A stretch of DNA of 64,000 nucleotides from JAFAHD01 sp963772515 (GCA_963772515.1 CAVYXC010000002.1:558001-622000); one strand, 5' to 3'. Shown: positions 17,489 through 26,123, numbered from the stretch's first letter. The notes: generated by a model from the letters alone, not told the origin. Translations and numbers: made by a program.

Positions 17489-17901
17489 AACAGACATTCA
17501 GACACATGGCGCTTGCGGCCGCCGTCGTGGCCTCCGTCGCGATCGCCGGCTGCGCGCAGGCGCACTCGCGCATCGCCGTCGTGCGCGTGACCGAGCTGGA
17601 AGCCAACTGGCCGAAGTTCCAGAACTACTACAACCAGCTGCAGGCCAACTACCAAGCCATTTCGCAGAGCAAAGTGAGCGCGGCCGAGAAGCGCAAGGCG
17701 CTGGCCCAGTTCCAGGACCAGGAGAAACGCTGGAACGATGAGGTCACGAACGAAGTGCGGGCCGCGGTCACCGATATCGCCAAGCAGCGCAACTACGCGA
17801 TCGTGGTGACCAAAGAGGGCACGGCGTACGGCGGTGACGACATCACGCCCGACGTCGAAAAAGCCCTGCACATCACACCGCCCTCACCGACGCCCAAATA
17901 A
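17485..17901 (+). CDS. Small OmpH/Skp-like lipoprotein
   Basis: 138 aa with a lipobox (VAIAGC, Cys23) followed by one OmpH module: RIAVVRVTELEANWPKFQNYY, a helical stretch, then YAIVVTKEGTAYGGDDITPDVEKAL, which closely matches the end of the repeats in the gene at 15323. It starts with GTG overlapping the previous stop (GTGA) and is followed by lpxD. It is the third consecutive Skp-like gene, probably a lipid-anchored chaperone. It may be either inner- or outer-leaflet anchored; sequence alone does not say. Confidence 0.7.
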   Translation: MKQTFRHMALAAAVVASVAIAGCAQAHSRIAVVRVTELEANWPKFQNYYNQLQANYQAISQSKVSAAEKRKALAQFQDQEKRWNDEVTNEVRAAVTDIAKQRNYAIVVTKEGTAYGGDDITPDVEKALHITPPSPTPK

Positions 17902-17911
17902 GCGGCATACC

Positions 17912-18949
17912 GTGAGCGCGCGCCACCTAGGCGATCTGGCGGCGATCGCCGGCGCATCGCTGGTCGGCGACGCGCGCACGCCGATCGAGCGCGTGTCGTC
18001 GGTGGACGAGGCGGTGCCAGGCGCGCTCACCTTCGCCGTCGACGAGCGCTGGGTCGAGCGGGCGCTCGCATCGCGCGCGTCGGCCGTGATCGTGCCGGGT
18101 TCGGCAGCCGGCGCGGCGCGCGGCGACAAGTCGCTCCTCGTCGCCGACGACGTGCGCGCCGCGCTTGCCGCGATTCTCGCCTCGTTCGCGCCGCCGCTGC
18201 CCCGCGGTCCGTTCACGCATCCGAGCGCGGTGATAGACGACCGCGTGAAGCGCGGCGCCGACGTGTTCATCGGCGCGGGCGTCGTCGTCAGTGCCGGCGC
18301 GCAACTCGGAGACGGCGCGATTCTGATGGCCGGCGCGTATGTCGGGCGCGATGCGTCGATCGGCAAGCGCACGCTGCTGCATCCGCGTGCCTGCGTGCTC
18401 GACGACTGCGTCGTCGGCGACGATTGCATCCTGCATGCGAACTGCGTCATCGGCGCCGACGGCTTCGGCTTCGTGCGCGTGGGCGCAGAGCAGATCAAGA
18501 TACCGCAGCTCGGCAACGTCGTCGTCGGGGATCGCGTGGAGATCGGCGCGTGCAGCGCGATCGACCGCGCCGTGACCGGCTCGACCACCATCGGGAGCGG
18601 CACCAAGATCGATAATCTCGTGCAGATCGGCCACAATTGCACGATCGGTCCGGACAGCACGTTGTGCGCGCAAGTCGGCATCGCCGGTTCGACGGACGTC
18701 GGCGCGCTGGTCACGCTCGCCGGCCAGGTCGGCGTGAACGGTCATATCACGATCGGCGACATGACGATCGCAGGCGGACAGACCGGCATCACGTCGGACC
18801 TGCCGCCGAAATCCAAAGTGTGGGGAACGCCGGCGCTGCCGATCCGCGACGAGATGGCGCAGAAGGTCATGTTTAGAAAACTGCCTAAACTGTTCGAACA
18901 AGTGCGCGAACTCATGGACGCAGTGGCGGAACTGCGCAAACGCCTGTAG
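17912..18949 (+). CDS. lpxD: UDP-3-O-(3-hydroxyacyl)glucosamine N-acyltransferase
   Basis: LpxD adds the second (N-linked) hydroxyacyl chain in lipid A synthesis. The 345-aa protein has an N-terminal substrate-binding domain with an SVDEAVPGALTF segment. A left-handed beta-helix of hexapeptide repeats follows, with DGFGFVRVG and GHNCTIG, which contains the expected catalytic histidine. A C-terminal helix ends the protein. The start is GTG 17912, where the conserved HLGDLAAI segment begins; a longer frame upstream lies inside the preceding gene. It is the first of five consecutive lipid A genes. Confidence 0.92.
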   Translation: MSARHLGDLAAIAGASLVGDARTPIERVSSVDEAVPGALTFAVDERWVERALASRASAVIVPGSAAGAARGDKSLLVADDVRAALAAILASFAPPLPRGPFTHPSAVIDDRVKRGADVFIGAGVVVSAGAQLGDGAILMAGAYVGRDASIGKRTLLHPRACVLDDCVVGDDCILHANCVIGADGFGFVRVGAEQIKIPQLGNVVVGDRVEIGACSAIDRAVTGSTTIGSGTKIDNLVQIGHNCTIGPDSTLCAQVGIAGSTDVGALVTLAGQVGVNGHITIGDMTIAGGQTGITSDLPPKSKVWGTPALPIRDEMAQKVMFRKLPKLFEQVRELMDAVAELRKRL

Positions 18950-18964
18950 CGCCGACGTGCCGTC

Positions 18965-19798
18965 ATGAACTTCGATAAGCAGCACACGCTGGCGCGCGAC
19001 TTCACGCTGCGCGGCGTCGGCCTGCACACAGGCTCCGTCGGGGCGGTGACAGTCGCTCCGGCACCGGCGAACGCCGGTTTTTCATTTGTCCTCGCCAATG
19101 GCCAGCGCGTCGCGGCCACCCCTGACAACATCCGTTCGACCGTGCGCTGCACGACGCTAGGCACGGGTTCCGGCGTCGTCCACACGGTCGAGCACGTGCT
19201 CGCAGCCCTCGCGGGCATGGCGGTCGACAATGCGACGATCTCGATGGAGGGCGAAGAGGTGCCGATCCTCGACGGCAGTGCGTTGCCCTTCGCGGAGGCG
19301 ATCGCGGGCGCCGGCATGGTCGAGCAGCCGGCAGCGCGACGGGTGCTCGAGCTGCGCGAGCCGGCGTGGTTCGAAGAGGACGGCAAGCTGCTCGCCGTGC
19401 TGCCTGCCGACGCGTTCTCGATCAGTTTCTTCGTCGCGTTCCCCGAGCCGGTCGGCCAGCAGTTCTTGGCCACGCCGGCGATCACGCCGGACTACTTCAT
19501 GCGCGAGATCGCGCCAAATCGCACGTTCGGGTTCAGGCACGAGATCGAAGCGCTCGCCGCGCAGGGCCTGGCGCTCGGCGGTTCGCTCGACAACGCGGTC
19601 GTCGTCGACGCCGACGGCTACATGGGCGAGCTTCGTTTCCCGGACGAGATCGTGCGCCACAAGGCGCTGGACCTGATCGGCGACTTCGCCTTGCTGGGCA
19701 TGTATCCACGAGTGCGCGTCGTCGCGATCAAGTCCGGCCATGCATTGCACGTCGCTGCCGCACGCGCACTGCGCGCGTTGCTGGCGCCGGCGGGCTGA
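18965..19798 (+). CDS. lpxC: UDP-3-O-acyl-N-acetylglucosamine deacetylase
   Basis: Zinc-dependent deacetylase catalysing the committed step of lipid A synthesis. The 277-aa product has the expected GVGLHTG start, VEHVLAALAG (zinc histidine), DGSALPFAEAI, HKALDLIGDFALLG (zinc histidine and aspartate) and the C-terminal SGHALH histidine. It is slightly shorter than the E. coli enzyme. It is not fused to FabZ, unlike in Bacteroidetes, although fabZ follows 13 bases later. lpxD precedes it by 15 bases. Confidence 0.95.
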   Translation: MNFDKQHTLARDFTLRGVGLHTGSVGAVTVAPAPANAGFSFVLANGQRVAATPDNIRSTVRCTTLGTGSGVVHTVEHVLAALAGMAVDNATISMEGEEVPILDGSALPFAEAIAGAGMVEQPAARRVLELREPAWFEEDGKLLAVLPADAFSISFFVAFPEPVGQQFLATPAITPDYFMREIAPNRTFGFRHEIEALAAQGLALGGSLDNAVVVDADGYMGELRFPDEIVRHKALDLIGDFALLGMYPRVRVVAIKSGHALHVAAARALRALLAPAG

Positions 19799-19811
19799 CG
19801 GGCGAGGCACT

Positions 19812-20285
19812 ATGGCCGACATCGACATCCGGCGCATCATGGAGACGTTGCCGCATCGCTATCCGATGCTGCTGCTCGACCGCATCACCGAGCTGGAGCC
19901 GCTCAAGCGCGCCGCTGGTTTCAAGAACGTCACGATCAACGAGCCGTTCTTCCAAGGCCATTTCCCGAACAACCCGGTGATGCCGGGCATCTTCATCATC
20001 GAAGCGATGGCGCAGCTCGGCGGCACGGTTATCCTCGAGCCTAAAGCCGCGACGACCTCCGTGCCGTACCTCGCCGGCGTCGACAAAGTCCGCTTCCGGC
20101 GGCCAGTGCTGCCCGGCGACCGGCTCATGATGGACGTGCACGTCGAGTGGCTGCGCAAGACATACGGCAGTCTTCGAGCCGAGTCGCAGGTGGACGGCCA
20201 AGTCGTGTGCACCGCACAGCTGATGTTCTCAGTGGTGACGGATTCGCGGCTGTTCCAGCTCGACGCCACGATCCTCGACATGTGA
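19812..20285 (+). CDS. fabZ: 3-hydroxyacyl-[ACP] dehydratase FabZ
   Basis: Hot-dog-fold dehydratase of fatty acid elongation that competes with LpxA/LpxD for hydroxyacyl-ACP, which explains its place among lpx genes. The 157-aa product has LPHRYPMLLLDR, the catalytic histidine in GHFPNNPVMPG and the catalytic glutamate in EAMAQLGG. The ATG at 19812 is chosen because family members start a few residues before IRRIMETLPHR; an in-frame start at 19740 would lie inside lpxC. Confidence 0.95.
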   Translation: MADIDIRRIMETLPHRYPMLLLDRITELEPLKRAAGFKNVTINEPFFQGHFPNNPVMPGIFIIEAMAQLGGTVILEPKAATTSVPYLAGVDKVRFRRPVLPGDRLMMDVHVEWLRKTYGSLRAESQVDGQVVCTAQLMFSVVTDSRLFQLDATILDM

Positions 20286-20292
20286 CGCCGGC

Positions 20293-21156
20293 ATGAGCAG
20301 GCCCCGCGACACCGTCAGCATCCACACCCTCAACGTCCATCCGACCGCCGTCGTGCATCCGGGCGCGCGCATCGGCCGCGACGTCGAGATCGGGCCATAT
20401 TGCATCATCGGCAAGAACGTCGAGATCGGCGACGGCACGAAGCTGCTCGCCAACGTGGTCGTGCACGGGCATACGCAGATCGGCTCGGAGAACGTGATCT
20501 ACCCGTTCGCGGTCATCGGCGGCACGTCGCAGGACAAGAAATTCCGCGGCGAGGTCTCGTACGTGCGCATCGGCGATCGCAACCAGATCCGCGAGTACGT
20601 GACGGTCAACCGCGGCACGGACGCAGGCTCTTCGAGCACTATCGGTTCGGATTGCCACTTGCTCGCGTACGTGCACATCGCGCACGATTGCCACGTCGGC
20701 GATCGGGTCGTGATGTCGAATCTCACGCAGCTTGCGGGTCACTGCATCGTCGGCGACGGCGCGAACATCTCGGGCATGGTCGGCGTGCACCAATTCGTGC
20801 GCATCGGGCGGCTGGCGTTCATCGGCGGGCGCAGCAAGATCCTCAAGGATTGCCCGCCTTTCATGCTCGTCGAAGGCAACCCGGCGTGGGTGCGCGGAAT
20901 CAACCGCGTCGGCCTCAAGCGCCAGGGCGTGTCCGCGGCGGCGCAGACCGAGCTCAAAGAGGCGTATCGCGCACTGTATCTAGGCGACGGCACGCTCTCA
21001 GGCGCGGTCGAGCAGCTGCGCGATCGCGTGACGACGGACGAGGGCAAGGAACTGGTCGCTTTCTTCCTGGACGGGTCGCAGCGCGGCTTCACCACGCGCG
21101 AGATACGCCGCGGGCGCGCCGTCGCGCCGACGGAAGAGGAAGCCGGATTCGACTGA
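20293..21156 (+). CDS. lpxA: Acyl-[ACP]-UDP-N-acetylglucosamine O-acyltransferase
   Basis: LpxA transfers the first hydroxyacyl chain to UDP-GlcNAc. The protein is mostly left-handed beta-helix hexapeptide repeats (starting HPTAVVHPGARIGRDVEIGP). It includes the LpxA-specific GGTSQDKKFRGE loop, the catalytic histidine in HIAHDCHVGD, and a helical C-terminal domain. At 287 aa it is about 25 residues longer than E. coli LpxA, mostly at the C-terminus. It lies 7 bases after fabZ and is followed by lpxB, giving the conserved lpxD-lpxC-fabZ-lpxA-lpxB order. Confidence 0.95.
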   Translation: MSRPRDTVSIHTLNVHPTAVVHPGARIGRDVEIGPYCIIGKNVEIGDGTKLLANVVVHGHTQIGSENVIYPFAVIGGTSQDKKFRGEVSYVRIGDRNQIREYVTVNRGTDAGSSSTIGSDCHLLAYVHIAHDCHVGDRVVMSNLTQLAGHCIVGDGANISGMVGVHQFVRIGRLAFIGGRSKILKDCPPFMLVEGNPAWVRGINRVGLKRQGVSAAAQTELKEAYRALYLGDGTLSGAVEQLRDRVTTDEGKELVAFFLDGSQRGFTTREIRRGRAVAPTEEEAGFD

Positions 21157-21172
21157 TCGGCAGGCGCCTGTC

Positions 21173-22345
21173 GTGACGTCCGACATCTTCATGAGCGCCG
21201 GCGAAGCGTCCGGCGATCTCGAGGCCGCACTGCTGCTTGAAGAGATCCGCACGCTGCGCCCTGGCGCGACGTGCGCAGCCATCGGATCGGAGCGTTTGCG
21301 CGCAGCGGGCGCAAACATCACCGTCGACTCGAGCGACTGGGCCAGCATCGGCCCCGTCTCGGCGTTCGCGAAGATACCGCGGCTGTACATCATCATGCGC
21401 CAGCACGACGCGATGCTGCGGCGCGAGCCGCCGCGGGTGGTCATCCCGGTCGACTTCGGCGCGTTCAACCTGCGGCTCGTCGAGCAAATGCGGCACGGCG
21501 GCTATCGCGGTCCGATCGTCTATTATTTCCCACCCGGCGCGTGGCTCGACAACGAACGCCAAGCGCGCGCGGTCGCGGGCGGCGCGATCCCGCTGACGGC
21601 GCTGGTGCGCCAGCGCGATTTCTATCACCGGCTCGGCCTGCGCTGCGAGTACTTCGGCCACCCCCTGGTGTCCGCGATCGCGCCGCGCGCCGCCGTGGAT
21701 GCGCAATGGCCGGCCGAGCTCGGTTTGGAGGGCAGTGCGGGGCCGAAGATCGTCGTGTTCCCCGGCAGCCGCGCCGAGGAGATCGCACTCATGGCGGACC
21801 GGCTCGCGGCGGCGGCCGCGATGCTTGCGCGCGACGAGCGTGCGACCTTCGTCATCGCCGCGGCTTCGCGGGTACGCGCCCGACAGGTCGAGCGGCAATG
21901 GCCGCGCGCTTCAGGCGGCATGCGGCCGGTCATCGCGAGCGGAGAGTCGATCCAGCGCGCGCTGCGCGCCGCCGACGTGGCATGGGTAGCGTCGGGGACC
22001 GCAGTGCTCGAAACAGCCCTGCGCGAGATACCGCAGGTCGCGTTCTACGCCATCAGCCGCACGCAGTACCGCATCGCGCAACGGCGCGTGCCACAGTTCG
22101 TGCGCGGGCCGCTGACCTTGCCGAACCTGATCCTGGGGCGCACGATCGTGCCCGAACTGCTGCAAGACGACCTCACGCCACAGGCGCTCGTCGACGCGAC
22201 GCGACGGCTGCTGTCGGACGATGGCGCGCGCGCGGCGCAACTGCAAGGCTACCGAGAATTGCGCGCGGCGCTGGGTCCGCCCGATGCGCTGACGCGCATC
22301 GCGCGCTTCGTCGTCGAGACGATGGATGCGGGCGGGCCGGCATGA
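21173..22345 (+). CDS. lpxB: Lipid-A-disaccharide synthase
   Basis: GT19 glycosyltransferase that joins UDP-2,3-diacylglucosamine and lipid X into the lipid A disaccharide. The 390-aa protein has the diagnostic SAGEASGD near its N-terminus, a central IVYYFPPGAWLDN, the nucleotide-binding VVFPGSRAEEI, and SGTAVLETAL. It starts with GTG and ends with an ATGA overlap into the metallophosphatase gene. A second, divergent LpxB-like gene follows that. Its UDP-diacylglucosamine/lipid X substrates require an LpxH-type pyrophosphatase not otherwise seen here. Confidence 0.93.
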   Translation: MTSDIFMSAGEASGDLEAALLLEEIRTLRPGATCAAIGSERLRAAGANITVDSSDWASIGPVSAFAKIPRLYIIMRQHDAMLRREPPRVVIPVDFGAFNLRLVEQMRHGGYRGPIVYYFPPGAWLDNERQARAVAGGAIPLTALVRQRDFYHRLGLRCEYFGHPLVSAIAPRAAVDAQWPAELGLEGSAGPKIVVFPGSRAEEIALMADRLAAAAAMLARDERATFVIAAASRVRARQVERQWPRASGGMRPVIASGESIQRALRAADVAWVASGTAVLETALREIPQVAFYAISRTQYRIAQRRVPQFVRGPLTLPNLILGRTIVPELLQDDLTPQALVDATRRLLSDDGARAAQLQGYRELRAALGPPDALTRIARFVVETMDAGGPA

Positions 22346-23079
22346 GCGCCCGATCCCTCACCGTCTACCACACGGCTGACGTGCATGGCCGCCTCGGCTT
22401 CGGCGCACGCCTCGCCCGGCTCGTCGAACCGACGGCGCTGCTGGTCGATTGCGGCGACAGCCTGCTCGGTTCGTCGACCGTCTATCGGCGCGACGAGCCC
22501 GTCATCGCCGAGTTCTCCGCTGCGCCGTATCGGGCACAGGCGGTCGGCAACCGCGAGTTCCATTACGTCCACGCCTGGTTCGCAGCGCGCGCCCGGGCGA
22601 TGCCGATGCCCATGATCTGCTCGAACCTGCTCGACTTGCGCGCGCGTCCAGCTCCGTTCCGGCGCTCGCTCGACGTCGAAGCCGGCGGCGTGCGCGTGCG
22701 CTTGCTCGCCTTGCTCGCGCCGCAATACCGCACCGGCAGCGGGTGGGAAGCCATTTTCGGATGGCGTTTCCTCTCCGTGCGGGCGGCTATGGATGAGATG
22801 CTCGCCGGGCATTCGGATGCAGACGTCACCATCGTGCTCTCGCACCTCGGGCTGCGCTCCGATCGCGAGCTGGCGCGCGCGCATCCACGCATCGGTGCGA
22901 TCATCGGCGGCCATAGCCACGACACGCTAGCCGATCCTGAGGTCGTCGACGGCGTGCCGATCGTCCATGCGGGCGCTTTCGCGAAAAACGCCGGGCGGCT
23001 CGAACTCGATCTAGACGGTGCGCGACCCCGCGTGGCCTCATTCCGGTTGATTCCGCTCCTGATGCGGACGGACGGATGA
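22342..23079 (+). CDS. Calcineurin-like metallophosphatase, candidate UDP-2,3-diacylglucosamine hydrolase
   Basis: A 245-aa metallophosphoesterase of the 5'-nucleotidase-like branch, without signal peptide. Metal-site motifs are in order: TADVHGR (D-x-H), DCGDSLLGS (GD), GNREFHY (GN), VLSHLG and GGHSHDT (GHxH). It is coupled to lpxB by ATGA and to the next gene by ATGA. No LpxH or LpxI was recognised among the lpx genes, and LpxH and LpxG are themselves calcineurin-fold phosphatases. I therefore infer it could perform the LpxH step. The family is seen; the substrate is a hypothesis. A nucleotidase role is the alternative. Confidence 0.6.
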   Translation: MSARSLTVYHTADVHGRLGFGARLARLVEPTALLVDCGDSLLGSSTVYRRDEPVIAEFSAAPYRAQAVGNREFHYVHAWFAARARAMPMPMICSNLLDLRARPAPFRRSLDVEAGGVRVRLLALLAPQYRTGSGWEAIFGWRFLSVRAAMDEMLAGHSDADVTIVLSHLGLRSDRELARAHPRIGAIIGGHSHDTLADPEVVDGVPIVHAGAFAKNAGRLELDLDGARPRVASFRLIPLLMRTDG

Positions 23080-24275
23080 GCCCGAAAGCGCCCAACATCT
23101 TGTTGGTCAGCAATGGATACGGCGAGGCCGCCATCGCCGGCTATCTCGCGGCGGCGATCGCGGCGCGCGCGCCCGATGCGATCGTCGAGCACTTCCCGAT
23201 GGTCGGCGGGCCCGACGCCGCCGGCGCTGCGGCGGACGCGACGCAGACACGCGTGGTCGGACCAGCGGCGCGCATGCCGAGCGGCGGCCTGATCGCTTAT
23301 TGGAACATCCGCAATCTCATGCGCGACATCGGCGCAGGCCTGCTCTCGCTGACGGCTCGCCAATTCGCGTTCCTGCGCCGCCAACGCGCGCGCGACGCGA
23401 TCGTCGCGGTGGGCGATGTCTATTGCGCTGCCGCATGTTTCGTCTTCGCGCGCCGCCCGACTGTCTTCGTCGCGACCGCGAAATCCGAATACGTCGCCGG
23501 GCACTCCGGCCTCGAGCGCGCCGTCGCGCGCCGCGCACGCGCCGTGTTCGCCCGCGACCCCGCGACCGCAGCGGCGCTGGCCGCTCAGGGTGTGCCCGCG
23601 CGCTACGCCGGCAATCTTATGATGGACGGCGTGCGGCCGACGGGCGCCGACTTGGGCGAACCGGCCGGCGCCCTCGCCATCGCGGTCCTGCCGGGCAGCC
23701 GCGACGACGCTCCCGCAAACGCGTCGGCGGCGATCCGCCGTCTGGTGCTCGTCGCGCAGATGCTCGCCCCGCGACCCGTCCACGCGTTCATCTCGCTCGC
23801 ACCGGGCGCGGACCAGGCCGCGATGCTGGCCGCGTGCGCGCAAGCAGGCGCAATCTTGACCCCATCGGGCGCGCGCGCCGGCGTTGTCGCGACCGGATCC
23901 GCCGGCACGCTTACCATCAGCCTCGTGAGCGGTTTGTTCGCCGACATGCTCTCGCGCAGCGTCATCGCGCTGGGCCAAGCCGGCACGGCGAACGAACAAG
24001 CCGCCGGTCTCGGACTGCCGGTGATCGCGTCCTCGCCGCGCGGCGATCCGGCGAGGGTCGGCTGGTATCGGATGCGCCAGCAGCGGTTGCTCGGCGATGC
24101 GTTGCTGGTCTTGCCGGACGAGGACCGTGAGTTCGCGCACGGCGTCGTCAGCCTGCTCGGCGACGGTCCAAGGATGCGCATGATGGGCGAGACGGGACGA
24201 GCGCGGATGGGCGGACCCGGCGGCGCTGACGCAGTGGCACAGGCTGTGCTGGCGCTCGCGTCGCACCACCCGTAG
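23076..24275 (+). CDS. Lipid-A-disaccharide synthase-related protein (second LpxB-like)
   Basis: A 399-aa GT-B-fold protein resembling the LpxB-related family found in cyanobacteria and other Terrabacteria. It has a Rossmann start NILLVSNGYGEAAIAGYLA, a central VFVATAKSEYVAG, and the nucleotide-binding VLPGSRDDAPAN where LpxB has FPGSR. A late GTANEQAAGLGLPVIA follows, as in sugar-nucleotide-binding GT-B enzymes. It lacks the SAGEASGD signature of true LpxB, so it probably does something else, possibly a further glycosylation of the lipid A/core. It overlaps both neighbours by ATGA-type junctions or adjacency. Confidence 0.65.
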   Translation: MSPKAPNILLVSNGYGEAAIAGYLAAAIAARAPDAIVEHFPMVGGPDAAGAAADATQTRVVGPAARMPSGGLIAYWNIRNLMRDIGAGLLSLTARQFAFLRRQRARDAIVAVGDVYCAAACFVFARRPTVFVATAKSEYVAGHSGLERAVARRARAVFARDPATAAALAAQGVPARYAGNLMMDGVRPTGADLGEPAGALAIAVLPGSRDDAPANASAAIRRLVLVAQMLAPRPVHAFISLAPGADQAAMLAACAQAGAILTPSGARAGVVATGSAGTLTISLVSGLFADMLSRSVIALGQAGTANEQAAGLGLPVIASSPRGDPARVGWYRMRQQRLLGDALLVLPDEDREFAHGVVSLLGDGPRMRMMGETGRARMGGPGGADAVAQAVLALASHHP

Positions 24276-26120
24276 ATGACCGCACCCCTGTCGCGCGGAC
24301 AACGCGCCGAGCTCGCGCTCCCCTTCGTCCTGTTCGCGCTGATGCCGGTCTTGCCGATGCTCGTGCTGCTGGCCGACGTGCTGCCGCGCGGAGTCGCGAT
24401 CGGCGGCAAAGGCTACGCAGTCGCGCTGATGGTCATCGCGGCCATCGCAGCCGCGATCACACTGACCGCAGTGCTCGTGCGCCGCGGCTGGCGCGGGCTG
24501 ATCGAGCCTCCGCTCACCGGTCCGCTGCTGGCGATGATCGCGACCGCTTCGCTCGCCGGAGCGATCGGCGTGTCGTTGCGCGCGAGCGCGTTCGAGATCG
24601 TCTGCGAGATCGGCAACTTCATCGCATTCGTCGCGATCGTCTGGAACGCGTCAGACGAACGCGTGCGGCGCGCGCTGCTCGCAAGCTATTTCACGACGGG
24701 CATCGCGGCGACCATATTCGGCGTCAGCCTAACGCTCACGCGGCATCCGCCAGAGATGTTCGCCTATCAGCATGGTCGCGCCGCCGGCACGTTCCTCCAG
24801 CCCAACGAATTCGGGGGCTATCTGCTGTTCTTCATCGCCCTCGGTTTGGCGCAAGCCGCTGCGCCGCCGTTGCTGCGCAGGCTCGGTGCAGTGGCGGCGA
24901 TCGTCGGCATCATCGCGCTGGCGCTGTCGGTCTCTCGCGCCGCGTGGCTCGGGCTGCTCATCGGACTGCCGGTGCTGATCTGGCGTTTCGGGCGCGCAGC
25001 CAAGATAGCATACGTGTGCGCGGCGGTCGTCGCGCTCGTGCTGGGCACGACGACGTTTCGCGACGTCGCGCATGATCCGAGCGAGAACCCGTCGCGCATC
25101 GCGGTCTGGCAAGGCGCGGCGCGCATGGCCGAGCGGTTCGCGCTCACGGGCGTCGGCCCGCTCGGTTTTTCCAAGGTCTACCCGGCGCTCAAACAGCCCG
25201 ATGCGGCAGTCGACGAAGTGCACGCGCACGACCTGCCGCTCAACGTGCTGATCGAGAATGGCGTGCTCGGGCTGGCGGCGTTCGTCTGGGCGATCGTCGC
25301 AGGCGTGCGCGAGGCGCGCCGCACGATCCGGCGCATCTCGCCGGACGATCGCGAACGCGTGCTGCTGTTCTACGCGCTCGTCGCCGCCTTCATCGCCTCC
25401 GCGCTGCAGAACGTCATCGACGTCGTATCGACGTTCGTCTTCCTTTTGTGGTGGCCGATGCTCGGATTGATGATCGCGCTTGGCCGGGCACCGCAACCAG
25501 CCGCCGACGTGCCGGCCGATGCACGCGTCATCACGCGCCCCGCACATGCACCGGTTCATGCCGTCATCGCCGCGCTGGCGGTCGCGGCCGCGCTCGTCGC
25601 GGGCTGCTCCTCCACGCCGCAGACCGCGTCGACGCCGTCCGCTTCACCATCGCCGGATGCGCAGGCTCCTTATTACATCATCGCATCGTCGCAAGACGGC
25701 AAGCCGGTCGAACTCAAAGAGATCCACGACGGCCAGCTGGAGTATCTGCTGCGTGCGGCCCAGATCGCATATGCGACCGTCGATTCTCAGGGGACGTTGA
25801 GCGATGTCGCGTTAAGCTTCTATAAAGGAAGGACGCTGCGCTTGAGGGTAACGGCCCCGACGGCGGCAGTGCGGCCGAACGACCGAAACGTCTCGTTGCG
25901 CGGCGGCGTACGGGCCGCGGGCGCCAACGGCGCGTCGATGTCGGCCGACTCCATGGAATACGACGGCAACCGCCACGTTCTGGTCGCGGAAGGCGCCGTC
26001 AAGGCGCATGACGACCGCGGCAATTCCATCGCCGGCGATCGCGCCGAGGCAGACCTCGACCTGCAACGCGTGCATGTCTGGGGGCCGGACGGCGAACAGA
26101 CCGTGACCTTCGGGAAATAG
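24276..26120 (+). CDS. Fusion of an O-antigen ligase/polymerase-like membrane protein and an LptC-like domain
   Basis: Single 614-aa frame with two parts. Residues about 15-405 form a polytopic O-antigen ligase/Wzy-like domain with GTFLQPNEFGGYLLFF, SRAAWLGLLIGL, TGVGPLGFSKVYPAL and AHDLPLNVLIENGVLGL, all typical of that family. After a Pro/Ala linker comes another membrane segment ending in a lipobox-like LVAGC (Cys444) and an LptC/OstA-like beta domain (about 470-614; MSADSMEYDGNRHVLVAEGAVKAHD). lptB follows three bases later, the expected neighbour of lptC. An internal GTG at 25509 could start a separate LptC, but no Shine-Dalgarno precedes it. Confidence 0.72.
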   Translation: MTAPLSRGQRAELALPFVLFALMPVLPMLVLLADVLPRGVAIGGKGYAVALMVIAAIAAAITLTAVLVRRGWRGLIEPPLTGPLLAMIATASLAGAIGVSLRASAFEIVCEIGNFIAFVAIVWNASDERVRRALLASYFTTGIAATIFGVSLTLTRHPPEMFAYQHGRAAGTFLQPNEFGGYLLFFIALGLAQAAAPPLLRRLGAVAAIVGIIALALSVSRAAWLGLLIGLPVLIWRFGRAAKIAYVCAAVVALVLGTTTFRDVAHDPSENPSRIAVWQGAARMAERFALTGVGPLGFSKVYPALKQPDAAVDEVHAHDLPLNVLIENGVLGLAAFVWAIVAGVREARRTIRRISPDDRERVLLFYALVAAFIASALQNVIDVVSTFVFLLWWPMLGLMIALGRAPQPAADVPADARVITRPAHAPVHAVIAALAVAAALVAGCSSTPQTASTPSASPSPDAQAPYYIIASSQDGKPVELKEIHDGQLEYLLRAAQIAYATVDSQGTLSDVALSFYKGRTLRLRVTAPTAAVRPNDRNVSLRGGVRAAGANGASMSADSMEYDGNRHVLVAEGAVKAHDDRGNSIAGDRAEADLDLQRVHVWGPDGEQTVTFGK

Positions 26121-26123
26121 GAC

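Noticed and set aside
25509..26120. Treating LptC as a separate gene
   Set aside because: No stop or Shine-Dalgarno separates it from the ligase part; kept as a fusion with the alternative noted.
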